A DNA stretch of 21,824 nt from assembly GCF_001039355.2 (NCBI RefSeq), contig NW_019775498.1:204995-226818 (forward strand), written 5' to 3'. The notes beneath the pieces are model-generated. The model saw only the letters and a program-made list of their open reading frames with translations, did not search any database and had not been told where the DNA came from. Within the stretch, counting starts at the first letter, position 1. Every line of letters begins with the position of its first letter. Positions 1 through 11,900 of this stretch are shown piece after piece. This DNA is from Lingula anatina (Eukaryota > Brachiopoda > Lingulata > Lingulida > Lingulidae). The position numbers and the translations under genes were made by a program.

Positions 1-557
1 CTTGAGGGCCATTTTATTGCCGAGTACGATCACGCCGATAATAAAACGGCACGCCGTGCCAAAGATTACAGTGCTTCAGACACGGTACACTTACGACAGA
101 GACGGGCGAACGTGCACGAGGCACGCGCGGAACCGGCAGTCAAACTGATGGGATAATTAAAAGCGACTTCTCAATGGCGTAGAATACACCCCCTACCTTT
201 GTTTACTGAATCTAAGAAACTAAATGCACTCTCAATGGTCACTCGGTGCTTGACTCCTGGATGGAATTAGACCGGGAGTGCTCAAATTGAGTGGATGTGA
301 TGTTTATTTTGTTTTTATTTATGAATAAAATAACCCTAGAAATCGAAGAAAAATCGAAAGACAGAGAAACCAAGTATGTGAGTGAATGCACAGAGCTGAC
401 GAATTCGAACGCCTATACGCACTCTCATATATTTTCAGATGAATAATATGAGAAATTCATAACACACGAGATTTGCTACTTCAGTGCATCGCTCGTTTGT
501 GCCACTTTGAGATACCTACGCTTGGTGAATTTTTTTTGTTAAAGCCTTACATCCCCT

Positions 558-680
558 NNNNNNNNNNNNNNNNNNNNNNNNNNNNNNNNNNNNNNNNNNN
601 NNNNNNNNNNNNNNNNNNNNNNNNNNNNNNNNNNNNNNNNNNNNNNNNNNNNNNNNNNNNNNNNNNNNNNNNNNNNNNNN
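558..680. other. Assembly gap (123 N)
   Basis: A run of N followed directly by 18 C (681-698). Frames read across it are artefacts. Confidence 0.99.
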
Positions 681-698
681 CCCCCCCCCCCCCCCCCC
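681..698. repeat. Poly-C run next to the gap
   Basis: Eighteen C residues directly after the gap. The run probably caused the assembly break. Confidence 0.95.
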
Positions 699-1089
699 GT
701 CTGTTGCACCAGATACGAAGCTATGGAGGAAACTGCGTTAAATGTATACAGTAAGTAAAAACGAGAACCCTCCCACACGGAGAAGCTGCGTCATTTATTA
801 CACTGACCAACAAGTGAAGTAAATACAAATTGTCAACGAAACAAAAGACAACGCAATACTTTCATGCGTTACTTTTTGCTGTCACCGGGTACAAAAGTCA
901 CTGCCTACACAAGAGTCACAACAACTAAATGACGTAGAATAATAACAGGACCGAGAACCTTATTGTGGCAGTACTGAATGTCGCGGTTATGAAATGGCTC
1001 GACGTGCTGTTCCTTTCACGCTCTTATCAGCGACACGGGGGCTCAAGTTGCTCGTCTTTCAGAAACAAACGACCGGGCTTTGGTAGTGT

Positions 1090-1410
1090 GACGAACTTTT
1101 AATTTAGTTTTTGAACGCCTTTTTGTTTACTTTTATCGACTCTGATCACGATATTCTCCAATTCTTTTGCTTTCTGGGTGCGCCAGAGGTTCAAAAGTGC
1201 GCTGCGTACAACACCCCAGGGCCAGCTTTTGTAACATCGTCACTTCTTTAATTAGTTTTATTGAACAGCTTTTTGTTTACCTTTATCAAAAATATGATCA
1301 CAATATTTTGGGAAGTTTTCAATTTCTAGGTGCGCTCAAGTGGGTGGAACAGTTCAAGGGTATATTCGGTGCGATACCCTCGGGCCACTGTTTGTAAGAC
1401 CTTCACTTCT
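1090..1410 (+). repeat. Diverged tandem duplication, period about 150-160 bases
   Basis: CTTTTTGTTTAC plus the following TTTATC recurs 150 bases apart (about 1119 and 1269), with related flanks: TTGAAC before it, TGATCAC-ATATT after it, and GTGCGC further on. The stretch GGGCCA...TTTGTAA...TCACTTCTT recurs at about 1219 and 1381. Two to two-and-a-half old, partly degraded units are visible. Confidence 0.6.
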
Positions 1411-1461
1411 TGCACTGGGGAGTGTTTTTTTTTTTAATGGGCGAAGGAGCCTGGTGGTTGT

Positions 1462-1473
1462 TGGGGGGGGGGG
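1462..1473. repeat. G-run and G-rich tract, then CA-rich stretch
   Basis: A G-run continues into a G-rich tract to about 1485. A CA-rich stretch of interrupted CACACA follows at about 1528-1570. Confidence 0.8.
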
Positions 1474-2193
1474 AGGAGGGGGAGCTTTCCCCTCTTTTTA
1501 GTGCCTTCAATCCTAAATGCAAGAACCACACAAACACACTCACACACAAACACACGCACATTCACACACGCTTGCGTGCACGCGTTTACTTCCTTCATGT
1601 CGTTTTTTTTCATTCAACGTGAACAGACTAAAATGTACTGTACTATTTATGCCTATAATGTAAATCAAATAGAGTTTTTCTCTCGAACATGACAACTTAT
1701 ATGACTCTCTTTAACGCACAGAAAATTCCCCATGTATTCAAAAAGAATACCCTAGCCTGGGATATTTGTAATGCAGTTATTTCCTTCCGCGTTGCAACAC
1801 GTACGAAATTCACATGTACCATGCATTCTCGGAAAATCCTCTTCTCTGTACTACTTGCCTCAGAGATGGGTACATGTAGCTTTTTCATTGATAAATTGAA
1901 CAGTGTTCGTCAGTGTGTTATGTGACAGTGCTGTGGGACAGTGAAAGTGGTAAAAGGTTGATGTCTTTCCCCCCCTTTAATTTTACTCCATTTTCTAAAC
2001 GTCTATTACAGTTTGTTATAGTTGTCTAAAGTGTCATCTTCTTTGTGTACACTATGCTGGAAAAGATTTTGTGTTCTGTTCGTATATTAAGTGTTATAAA
2101 ACTTATATCTTCTCCGAAATAAATAAAAACAAATACTAATTCTACTACCCCCAAATCACACCCGCCCTCGGAACAGGAAACCCACACTGCACT

Positions 2194-2221
2194 CCCCCCC
2201 CCCCCCCACATACACACACAT
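2194..2221. repeat. Poly-C run followed by CA repeat
   Basis: Fourteen C residues (2194-2207) followed by a short ACATACACACACA stretch. Confidence 0.9.
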
Positions 2222-3360
2222 ACAGAGCAGAGTGTTACACGTGTGCTATGTTGATACGCATTTGCACACCTGCGTGTATTTTATCATCTTGGGTTTCTCT
2301 CTTACATTTATCTCGGAATTTAATGCCAGATGTACGTCCCCAATTGAAGACGTTTTGCAGAGTAGTTTTAACAAAGTCCACTCAAAAAAGCAAACAAACA
2401 CACCACCTCTGTCGACTTTTCCTCAGTTTCGCCCATGAATACATCCCAATGTTGTAACAGAAGGTCTAATTATGAGAGTCACCCACAAGGTCAAACCGTA
2501 TTGTGACAAACCGGTAACTTTTTTATTGACTTAGGCTCAAAATGTTTGCAATCATTTTCACCGCTGAAAAGAAGAATCTGGATCCATGACAAAGTTTATA
2601 TAAGCAGTTTCGATTGATTGCTTCGACAAATACCTCATCACTAAAAGCCATTATATCTTGCATAACCTTGCGTTCGGTTGAAAAAAATGAATGGGCATGA
2701 AACTAGGCTAGAGTCACGTCTGGTGTATGGAGACGGGATCCTATTACATAGAATTACCCTTATACAAACGCTGTCCTCTTTAACGACATGTAAAGTTAAA
2801 GCGTCTAAAGGAATTTATCACAGCCACCTGAGGGGCCGCGACTTTTCCCATTAAAAGAAAAACCCGACAAGCTTACACCAGTCAACACAAACACTTAAAC
2901 GATTGTCAATTTAAAGCAAATTTGACGAGAAGATTTGTTGCTGAGGGTCGTAATCACTTTAAAAGCACACTCATAACTGTTAAAAAAAGAGAATGCGTCT
3001 TTCAGGCCATTGGCAAAATTTACTTAACAAGGCCCAAAGATGTGTCGTCTGATAGTGAATAATGTATAGATTTCTGTTTCGCTGTAGTATCACAAACTGA
3101 CATTTCCGGTTTACATTGGGAACAAATGTAAGTTTACAATGATTGATAAGTTATCACCCTACAAGAAGTTGTCAAAGGCAATCATTACTCTTCCAATAAA
3201 CATTAGCTAGATTTACACTAGGTCTAGCCAAGTCTTCCGGCAAATATCTAACCTCCAATATGTTGACACTTTCCCTTAATGAGCGATTAAATGAGAAAAT
3301 ACCGGTGACGGTTTTTAGGGGCTTGGCACAATGGTGTGCGAAAAGATGATGGGACCTCTA

Positions 3361-3528
3361 CAGGGGCGGATTCAGAGTTTTTTCCTGACAGTCTTCCAAA
3401 TTATCTTTGTTGATCCGTTCTTCATTTTTGACCGTCTTCCGACAGAAAAAATTAGATACCCACCAATGTAAACTTGAAAATATGACCGTCTTCCGGAAGA
3501 CCCAGAAGACACCCTATATCCGCCCCTG
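3361..3528 (+). mobile_element. MITE copy A (CAGGGGCGGAT TIRs, hAT-like)
   Basis: 168-base element with termini CAGGGGCGGAT and ATCCGCCCCTG, a perfect 11-base inverted repeat. It is flanked by the direct repeat CTCTA (3356-3360 and 3529-3533), a 5-base target duplication. It contains three GTCTTCC motifs. It lacks coding capacity, so it is non-autonomous. The CAGGG-type end suggests the hAT superfamily, but the 5-base duplication is shorter than the classic 8, so the class is uncertain. Confidence 0.85.
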
Positions 3529-3600
3529 CTCTATACTTGGGCTGTTGATTCAATCATAAATCTGGTAATTCCCGGACTGATCTTATCCAGGCATATAGCC

Positions 3601-3616
3601 GGGGGGGGGGGGGGGG
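3601..3616. repeat. Poly-G run
   Basis: Sixteen G residues about 70 bases downstream of MITE copy A. Confidence 0.95.
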
Positions 3617-5418
3617 TTACTTTTTTTCTGATAAAGTGGACTGTTAACCCCTTAATTAGCCAAATTTGGGAAGGAGCCTAAAACTCTCAATCAAATTTTT
3701 ATTGAGACCGGACCTTTCCTGGCCAAAAGAAGTGGTTCTTCCTTACCCCGAACCCCTCGAAACCCACCTCTTCCTACAGACTGATGAAGCTCTCGTCATT
3801 GCATCAGGGTCCTGTGGTTTAACAAGAGACGCAAGACTTCATGATAAATATCGCAGCCTAACGTGTACCAGTAAGACACGATGAGTGAGAGACAGAGAAA
3901 GGAAAAGTCGTTATATGGGTGACTTAAGCAAGTCAAAATTTACACTTAATCGGTTCTTGATTGCCCGCTGATGACACAAGCAGGTGTTGGTGCCGAGACG
4001 AAAGACTAATGTTTTTTGAACGGGCGATTTAGAGCACGGCAACGGTAACGGGCGGTCATAAAACACCAACACTGGCAGAAGCGTTAACATGATCTTTCCA
4101 CCTTGTTGCTGTATACACGGCAATTAATGATGTGGTTAAAAAATGACAGGGAAATACTTAGGTGATGATTATCTGGAGCTGCGGTTTAAACTCCTGTCAG
4201 TTGTGGGAGTGACAATATAGCCCATTAAATTGGGAATTGACAAATGGACCACTTGATACGTGACAACTGATTTTTCGTTGTCGTTACTTCGATGTGGTCG
4301 TCTGATCTTCAGAAAATACTTCATATTCTAATACCAGCAGTACTAAATGATAAAGGGGCATGGGTCTGAAAGCATCCATCCTCTTTCCTTTTGTCTTCGA
4401 TTTACATTTTACAGTAATGAGGTGCTACATGTAGTAAAATACACTGTAGGATGTGTATCTCATGTTTCTTGTGAGGAAAAGACGATTGAACCGAATCTAT
4501 AATGACGACTCTCATACAAAGTCAAACACTGAATAAGTGCACCCTCCCGCGCCCTCAAAATTTGCCCTTTCTCTTATCAGACCCAGACTTGGGTTATTTT
4601 GACTGGTAGAGCGATAGGGAAAAAGAGGACTTCGCACAAAGCTATACATACAGTGCAGAACGCATGCGAGATGCGTGAACCTCCCGCCCCCTATTGAATA
4701 TAGTTACTTCTGTTGTATTACACAGGTTGAAAGAATTCACAGCGTTGCTTTATCAAATTAAATCCTCTTTGTGCGTGCCTTTCGACTTGTTGCCTTCTGT
4801 CGCTAATAGGTAAGCCTCGGCATGCCAAGAATCAGTTCGCTTACAAAATGAGTTATATTTTCACGGCAGTGAAAAGCTAAAGCGTTACTGTTGTTCTTAC
4901 CAATTCACAGGTCAATCGTAGCGAAAATAAACATCAGTTTTTTCAACAATGTGGCAGGGATTTATCGACACAAAGGAATGAAATTTGGTAAATCACGAAG
5001 TCAACACACCCCCCTTGTCAACAATCTTAAGGTAAATGTATTAATTGTCCCCCCTAGTCAGCAACGTGTACATACGAAGTCAACAGAACGACAAAGAGCC
5101 TGGAGAAAGTGAAAACAAAAACAAATGTGTTAGGCTGCTAATTTATGAACATTGTTCGCATTGTTGGAATGACCAGAGTAGCGAACAATAACGGAGAATA
5201 ACTTCATGTAAGGACCGGCTGATACCGTCTATACACGGATTAAATAAATACATTTCTTGAAAACAGTGTGTCAACTTAAACGATTAATTCTGGCCTCGGG
5301 GGACGTGGCTCCTTAACTCCCCTCGTTGAGCAGGCAAAATAACGGGGCCTGACACGGCTTTCAGCTGATTCTCTTGTTATCAAGCCGCGTACGTGATTTT
5401 ACCAAACGGCCTCTAATG

Positions 5419-5457
5419 ATTGGCTAAGCCAGGCCGGTGCACGGTGACGTCGATTGG
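5419..5457 (+). promoter_or_regulatory. Proximal promoter: two inverted CCAAT boxes flanking a CRE-like site
   Basis: ATTGG (inverted CCAAT) occurs at 5419-5423 and 5453-5457. Between them, TGACGTCG at 5445-5452 matches seven of eight bases of the palindromic CRE TGACGTCA and abuts the second CCAAT. The cluster is about 160-195 bases upstream of the predicted start site, a usual place for NF-Y and CREB/ATF sites. Occupancy is inference. Confidence 0.45.
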
Positions 5458-5581
5458 CATGGCGTCTAGGGGGAATTTCACTTCCGCCCGAGTAACTTGA
5501 AACAGCGGCCCTCTCCACAATAAATCAATCGGTTCCATCAGTAAACCCTGCGCCCACTAAAAATAACCTCGCTTACTAGCC

Positions 5582-5617
5582 TATAAAAAGGCCATCAGCT
5601 GAGAGGGAGCTTCATTC
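5582..5617 (+). promoter_or_regulatory. Core promoter: TATA box and initiator
   Basis: TATAAAAA starts at 5582 and an initiator match, TCATTC, lies at 5612-5617 with its A at 5614. That is 32 bases downstream of the first T of the TATA box, the standard spacing. The pair sits upstream of the signal-peptide ATG, with no intervening ATG. No good downstream promoter element is seen at +28. Confidence 0.75.
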
Positions 5618-5882
5618 ATACTCACTCACGAGGTCCTCGAAGAACGAAGACGCAGTACTACTAGTACTACATACTTTAACGCGGTTGACTAGGTAGAGCT
5701 CCTCAACTTTATACACTAAAAGCAGATAAAGAAAAGCGAACGCCAAGGAAAACTTCTTTAGGATCGTTTTTAAAGTCAGTCGAGGAACTTCAGCATTGAC
5801 TTGAAAGGCATAAGTAGATACTGATTTAACTGAAGTGGATTTTTTTGCCGTCCTGGTCGTTTTTACACGAACGAAAATCAAG
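5614..5882 (+). other. Predicted 5' UTR
   Basis: About 269 bases from the initiator A to the coding ATG. I find no ATG inside it, so the scanning ribosome should start at 5883. The reverse strand is open across much of this stretch, but that reading has no domain character and is a shadow. Confidence 0.6.
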
Positions 5883-5933
5883 ATGTACAAAATAGCCGAG
5901 GCCGTGGTCGTGGCACTTCTCTGTTGTTCAATG
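5883..5933 (+). CDS. Exon 1 coding part: signal peptide
   Basis: Encodes 17 residues beginning MYKIAEAVVVALL and ending at M17, then the donor gtaagt. The intron that follows is phase 0. The ATG is the first one downstream of the predicted transcription start and has A at -3. The hydrophobic stretch and the following small residues (S19, G20) fit a secretory signal cleaved near residue 20. Confidence 0.87.
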
Positions 5934-8900
5934 GTAAGTAGAATATTCCTTTTTTACAATCGATAAGTCCTACTTGACTTAAAAATCTAGTGCTGTTTTC
6001 TTATAAACATTTCTTTCTTTACTTTATTTATTTACTTTGTAAAAGAGGTCTCAAGCTAAGCTGTTGCGTGACAGCGTTATCGACTTTGGAGAGTCGCCGG
6101 TGATTTGTTGTACGTGACCTGCAGCGAAATGTGGAGAAAAAATCGACAAGAAAACAAACAAGTCATTTCACTTAAGAAAGTCAATTGGAACGCGCTGATG
6201 TAAATCGTGGAAAACCTAGTCATCTATCAAAGCACCCTGTCATCTCGAAGATTCTAGTTTGGTTTATTTTACGTGTTTATTTTCCCCTGTTGGGTTACAA
6301 ACTCAGATGGGTTATTTTCGTTACGCCAAATTGTTTTTAGTTGTTGCGGTAGCAAAAGTCACAGAAACAGCGATGGTAAAGAAAATATTCATGAGGATTG
6401 TAGCCAATAAAAACCGGGTTGCCGGCACGAGCGGTTAATTACGGGGGCGATGCACGTGTTTAAGTTAAAACGCTGCAAGGGGGATGCCAGAAGCTTACAG
6501 CGATTCTGTTATGTCGTTGGAAATCGTTTTAATGCTAGAGGCGATTTTTTCCTTTGAAAGCAAAGTCGAAATAATTCTTTGAAATTGAGATGTGACGAAT
6601 GTACTTTTTTGCCGAGCAGACGACAATTTAAGCTGGCGCGAAGCGGCGGCACTGACCCAGGGTTTAAGAGTCCATTTTCAAAGCCCGCGGCACTTTAAGT
6701 CGACTCATTCTGTTGAAAAGATAGATTTTCAATTAAATCCAACTATTTGACATCTATTTGAAATCCCCCGTCAGGTGGCGCTGGGGTACGGGGGTTCACG
6801 GCTGTTTGACCCTCAACGTGAAACTATGCGTTCCTTTCAGCACGGTAAACAAATCTATTTTTCGTCGGGTGACTGTTTTTGAAAAGCCTGAAAATGCCAT
6901 AATTCCAGTCAGCAAGTCAAGCAAATAAAACAAGACGCCCCTCGATTGCCTATTTGAAACGTGTCTCAGGGTCTGGTCCGGGCCATGGTGCGGGACTGTT
7001 TTTCTTTAACCGTATCGCTACACTGTGATAGAAACCATAGAATAGTCCCCAACCGCAAAAATGATGCTCTGCCCTCCCCGATTGACTCCTCAGAGTTGAG
7101 CACTCGCGTCACCTGCGTCCATGCAAACAAAAGGAAATGGTCTTCTTCTGATCATTTTTACTACACCACTTAGCGATTAAAATTTTTCATTCTTGAAATG
7201 CAGACGATCTCCCTTTCGCGCCGTAACCTGAACTGCCCTTTTTAATTCGATTGTATTCACGATGTTTCGCATAGTTCACTGGCACTGTCAGTCGCGGGGC
7301 TTTGTCAGCGCGAGCCTTCGGAATCTGCGGATCGTCCCAGCTACGGAGCGGATAAGCGTCACATTTGGTTTACTCAAATAATTCGTGTAAATGTCAAGTA
7401 AAGTGACAGGCAGAGTGTCACCTGAGCTGCTTAGATAAAAAACAAACCTTTGTAAGCGTCACATAATTAGTGCGTTTAGCGTCTCACCTTCCGTTCAAGG
7501 GCAACTTTGTACAGAGTAGCGCACATGTGCTACCAAAGTATTGTCACCAAAGTATTGTCGAGCTTTTTTCTAGTGAATTTTTTGGAAAAAGTTCGAAAAA
7601 GCCTACCGTTTGCATCTAGTAAGAAATAGCTCTACAGGGCGATACCAGACGTCCAATTATCTTAGACAATTCCTGAAATTAAAGAAAATAAGCACACCTA
7701 CTGCTTCTTTTCTTGATAAAGGTCTTTAAGGGGGGAATTTATTCCCCACTCGAAGCCCAATGGGGGATTTCACGGTTGTTTAATGAATAAAATGTCACTC
7801 AGATGAATTGCAACCGGGTTCTCCACCTGGTTTTGATATGAGGTAATGCGTTCGATAACGCCGCATTTTCTTTTCTTCTTGTTTTACAAATGACCCCATG
7901 ATTCAATCTATTTTGGCTTCCGCTCGCAGGAGGCCAAGAAATGAAATAATGAGATCCACGATTCCGCGGTTATCTTTTTTTATGGCCGTGAAGAAAAATT
8001 GGTGCTGGCGACAGATACGATGATGACTTCTTATTTAATGTTATTTGGAAAAACACCAAAGATAAGGAATAAAGGAATTCACTTTATTGTCTTTTGTGTT
8101 GTAATCGCGTAATAGACTATTTACATTCTCGTTGTCTAGGCATATGCCTGATTTATTGGCCATTTTTGTTCGTCGTGGAAGGTTTTCATGTTTTTCATCT
8201 TGTTCAAATTTTTGTTCAAGTGTAGTTAATAAAATTGTTGAGACTGGCGGTCGAACATACTTGTTTTCCACTCGAAGGACAGCCTGTTGACAAAAAATAT
8301 TTTATTGCAACTCTAATATGAAGAGACCGATTTGTTTTCTTGCGACGTCCCCGTCGTCTGCGACACTTACTTTCCCGCGATTCACATGCCGACACGGATC
8401 GTCTGGCAGCACGATTACCACGATTGTCGCTTGTAATGGAGTTATGGTATGAATCGACCGCCGAAAGACGCTATATTTGTAGACTCGTTTCTCATTTAGA
8501 GCAGATTACAAGACTTAAGAACAAAGACAAAGTCTAAGACAAAATTGTTTCCCATTTTAAAATCCTTTAAAGGCGAAAAGTCGATTAAAATGTGATAAAG
8601 GCGTCACGGAGACATGACTTCGAGGGCTTCACCTGCGCTGCGCGTGGCCTTTCTTCAATTAACACGAGCACCTGCGTTTTTTGGGTTAATTTGAAACAAA
8701 CTTCATATTCCAGCGGTGTAAATGTTATTTGATTCACGGCGTGGAGGAATTCGGACAAGCTGCCAAGTAAAACAAATGCAGCATTCAGCCGCTGAGGGGT
8801 GCAACTGGTATGCATTATTAAAATGCAGTAACGGCAATTCGCATTTATTACGGTAATAAAAACAAAACCGGAAACCGATCACGACCAATTAAAGGGTCTT

Positions 8901-11900
8901 TCAAGATCTTATTGAACACGGCAGTTTAGGAGTATCCGCCTAGAGAAGGGTCTTAATAAACGCGGATCTTTCACCTGAGGGACGTTTGTTATTTTTTTCA
9001 CCATACCGCTGAACAGGCGTCAGGGCGGAATCGCAAGCATGTGCCCTGTCGTCTGGAGTGTATGTGTAGAGCGAAAAGTGACAGGTATCGCCTGAAAAGA
9101 TCGTCTGCCTGACATGTTTGTCATCTTTGTCCTTCATAATGCGAGAGAAATTCCTCATTTCGTGGGAGCAATCCGATCATATTTGTTTGTACACGGACCG
9201 CGTGTTTTTTCGTCCCTGACCATAAACATTCCCTGCAGGACGCTAGCAGCACCGGTATTGGGGTCGAGTAGGGGGTAAACCGAGCCCCCTAACCTGGGCA
9301 GGGGGCTTACGTCACGTCGCATTCTTTCGCAGACGACGCTCTTCTTACAAGCCACGCGAGCTATATCGAGCTGAACTAGCAGGGTGTCGTGAAGAAATAA
9401 AAGACAGCTAAGAATCCCGGGCACTGCCCCTTTGTGCTTTTCACGTCTTTGACAAAAAGGGCCATACCACGCCAGTCCGGCGCTACCCTCAACCTCTGGC
9501 GCAGGCCCCAAGACCTCCGCAAAGGCCTTGCAAAACGAGCTGATTATATAGAAAACTGATACCGTATATATGTATATTGAGACTCGGTTGTCCGCGTATA
9601 CAAATACCAAGCTATTTCGAGATTTTCTGCATAGTTGAAATCTGATTATTTGTCTATTTACTCGATAGGTAATAATAGAAGTCAATTACGTTTAGTAAAG
9701 TAAAGTGAGAGTGGAGTGAATTATCAATTTGCTCTGGGTTAATTTGGGTTCTTTATTGCTCGCATCAGGAGTGATTCTTGTTTGAGTTGTTGCTATGTGT
9801 TTATAGTTGGACATGTTTTCCGCATTCTTGGGTAATTACAATCTTTCATTTTTACCTTTTTAGGTGAGCGGTTATTTCAGTGATTACGAATTTGAGACCA
9901 AGCCCCAGCCGACCGGCCCGCCTAAAAGTAAGTGTTGAATTGCATTCCTAAATGGAAACACCCTCGGAAAATATGCATCGTGTTTCTTTATAATGTGTTC
10001 GACACTGAGCTAATTATTCCGCGGTCCGGTGTGCGCGTCCCTTTCCAATTACGCTGAAAAGGCAAATGAGTAAGCTCATCTTAGAACCCCGCCTTCCTAA
10101 TTTCAACTCACACCTTTCTCCTAAAAATAGAAAAGTAGAAAAGAAAGGAAATTAGCCGTTGAAAAGAGAACACCGCAATTTTTTAAAATTTTATTCAGTC
10201 AGGTAATACTGTAAGCCGTGGTGGGAGGTTATGCTTGACTGTCGAAACCGCAATCTTGATAAGAGTAATTTTCTCACATTTTTTTTCATTTTGGCATGTC
10301 CCAAATTAGATATGTGTACATTTCTACCATATGATTAGTTTACGCAACCGTCTATTTCTTCGCGTCTACTATTTTCCTTCAGTTTAAGCACCCGTTTTGA
10401 ATTATATTTAATTTAACTCCCTTCGAGGGGGTGGGGAGTAAAAGTATGTATAATAAGTAAATTGATCTGTGTTTCTGTGTTTTGTGTCACTCGACTTAAA
10501 TAAGCAAGATAAATTATTCTTCGTAGTAAAAAAAAACGACTGTTATGCACAACGGAGAGAGTGGGAGAGAAAGAGAGAGAAAGAGAGAGGGCAACAAATG
10601 TTAAGCGGTCCTCTCTTGGCTCGTGGGGCGTCTTTAATGCGAGTATTATTCTCGTTATTTTTCCCCCCATATCCAAAGTGCGATCTCATTAAGTCACAAG
10701 TGCGCTGTTTTATTGTGCTCGCAGTTATGGCATTCCGAATTAAATGATTCGGAGTAACTTTCAACAAGGGCATGCCACGGTGAAACGGAAATACTTTTTT
10801 CCTCTTTTGCTTTAAGTAACTACACGTACATCAGGGTGAATAACTCTCAATATGTTTTCCTCATTAGATTTTTTTTGTCGTCCCGTGATTCTGGTTCACG
10901 TAAATTATTCGATTGCTTAATGTTTTGGAAGAGGCTTTGATTTTTTGGAAATTACACCTTAAACAGTTGACGAAGTGTGTGTGAAATGCTGTTGTGGGTT
11001 GGTGAGGGAAACAATTTATCATTTTTAACCGTTTGAAGTTTTTCCGTTTTGACTAGTCAAACGAAAACAAAGATTTCGCAATCTTTGCTAGCCTCGCAAA
11101 TTTAGCAATGGAATCGTTCATATGGGCCAACTTAAAAGGAAGATTATTTTTACAAGAACCACTTGCTATAGAAATATTTATTTCGATTTCGACCAGTTTC
11201 TGGAAATGAAGAAATGTGGAAATTTGTTGCATCACGTAATCTCAATGCCAAACGCAACAGGCATGAAATATACCGAGCGTGGTGGAAAATTGGGTCTAGT
11301 CCTATTGATATATGTAGCACAATTTAAGTGTAAATTAATTCCATAGAAGTTCATTTTTTGTCACTGACTTGTGCATGTAGTGGGTCCAAAGAGCAAAGTG
11401 GCACCGATTTTGGAAAATAAAGAAATCGCCTCAACTGACCGGTGGCTCGCCCGGTGACCGTTTGGTATAGTGAAAGGAACTGAAGCAGGAGGCATGTACA
11501 ATACGTAACTGCTCGTGCCATTACAAAACAGAATCACCACTGGTACTGTTAAATTAGCGGCCTAAGAAAAACAACCAACAAAGAGCGCCTGGCTCACGAT
11601 TGATAAACGCCCAATAAAAGCTGAAGGAAGCCCTGAGCTATTACGAAAAATCGCGTGGCAGTTACGGGTAAACACGTGACACGAAAGATGAAAACAATTT
11701 TTTTTTACAAAGTTGGACCGCAAAACGACCATCTTCTCTGGGCAGCGAGGGAGACTGATTTGATTGTAAATGACCTCTGAGTAGTGAATAAAGGGGGTGG
11801 TTATTCTAACAAGTTGTACATGTACTGTGATATCCCATCCTGACATGAACGCGTATGCATAATACAAGTATATTTTATACATAGTGCGGTAGATACACAT

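Larger units (their letters stand above)
1..5400. other. Upstream intergenic region
   Basis: AT-rich sequence with no domain-like reading on either strand. All open frames are under 100 codons and lack recognisable motifs. It holds the assembly gap, homopolymer runs, the tandem duplication at 1090-1410 and MITE copy A. The sequence from about 5280 on becomes GC-richer as it enters the promoter. Confidence 0.6.

Noticed and set aside
95-144. Minus-strand exon-like block (acceptor at 145-146, donor ACTTAC at 89-94 on the + strand)
   Set aside because: Only 50 bases, with no start codon, no recognisable peptide and no partner exon in the window. It could belong to a neighbouring gene beyond the edge but cannot be supported.
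473-778. Open frames on both strands across the N gap
   Set aside because: They run through 123 undetermined bases and a C-run that reads as poly-Pro or poly-Gly. They are artefacts.
5612-5890. 92-codon minus-strand frame opposite the 5' UTR
   Set aside because: No domain or promoter of its own. It overlaps the predicted leader and start codon of the real gene.
8041-8283. Homeodomain-like peptide LEQKFEQ...RRTKMA on the minus strand
   Set aside because: The recognition-helix residues (W48, F49, N51, R53) are absent and spacing is off by one, so a homeobox call is not justified. Kept only as part of a low-interest finding.
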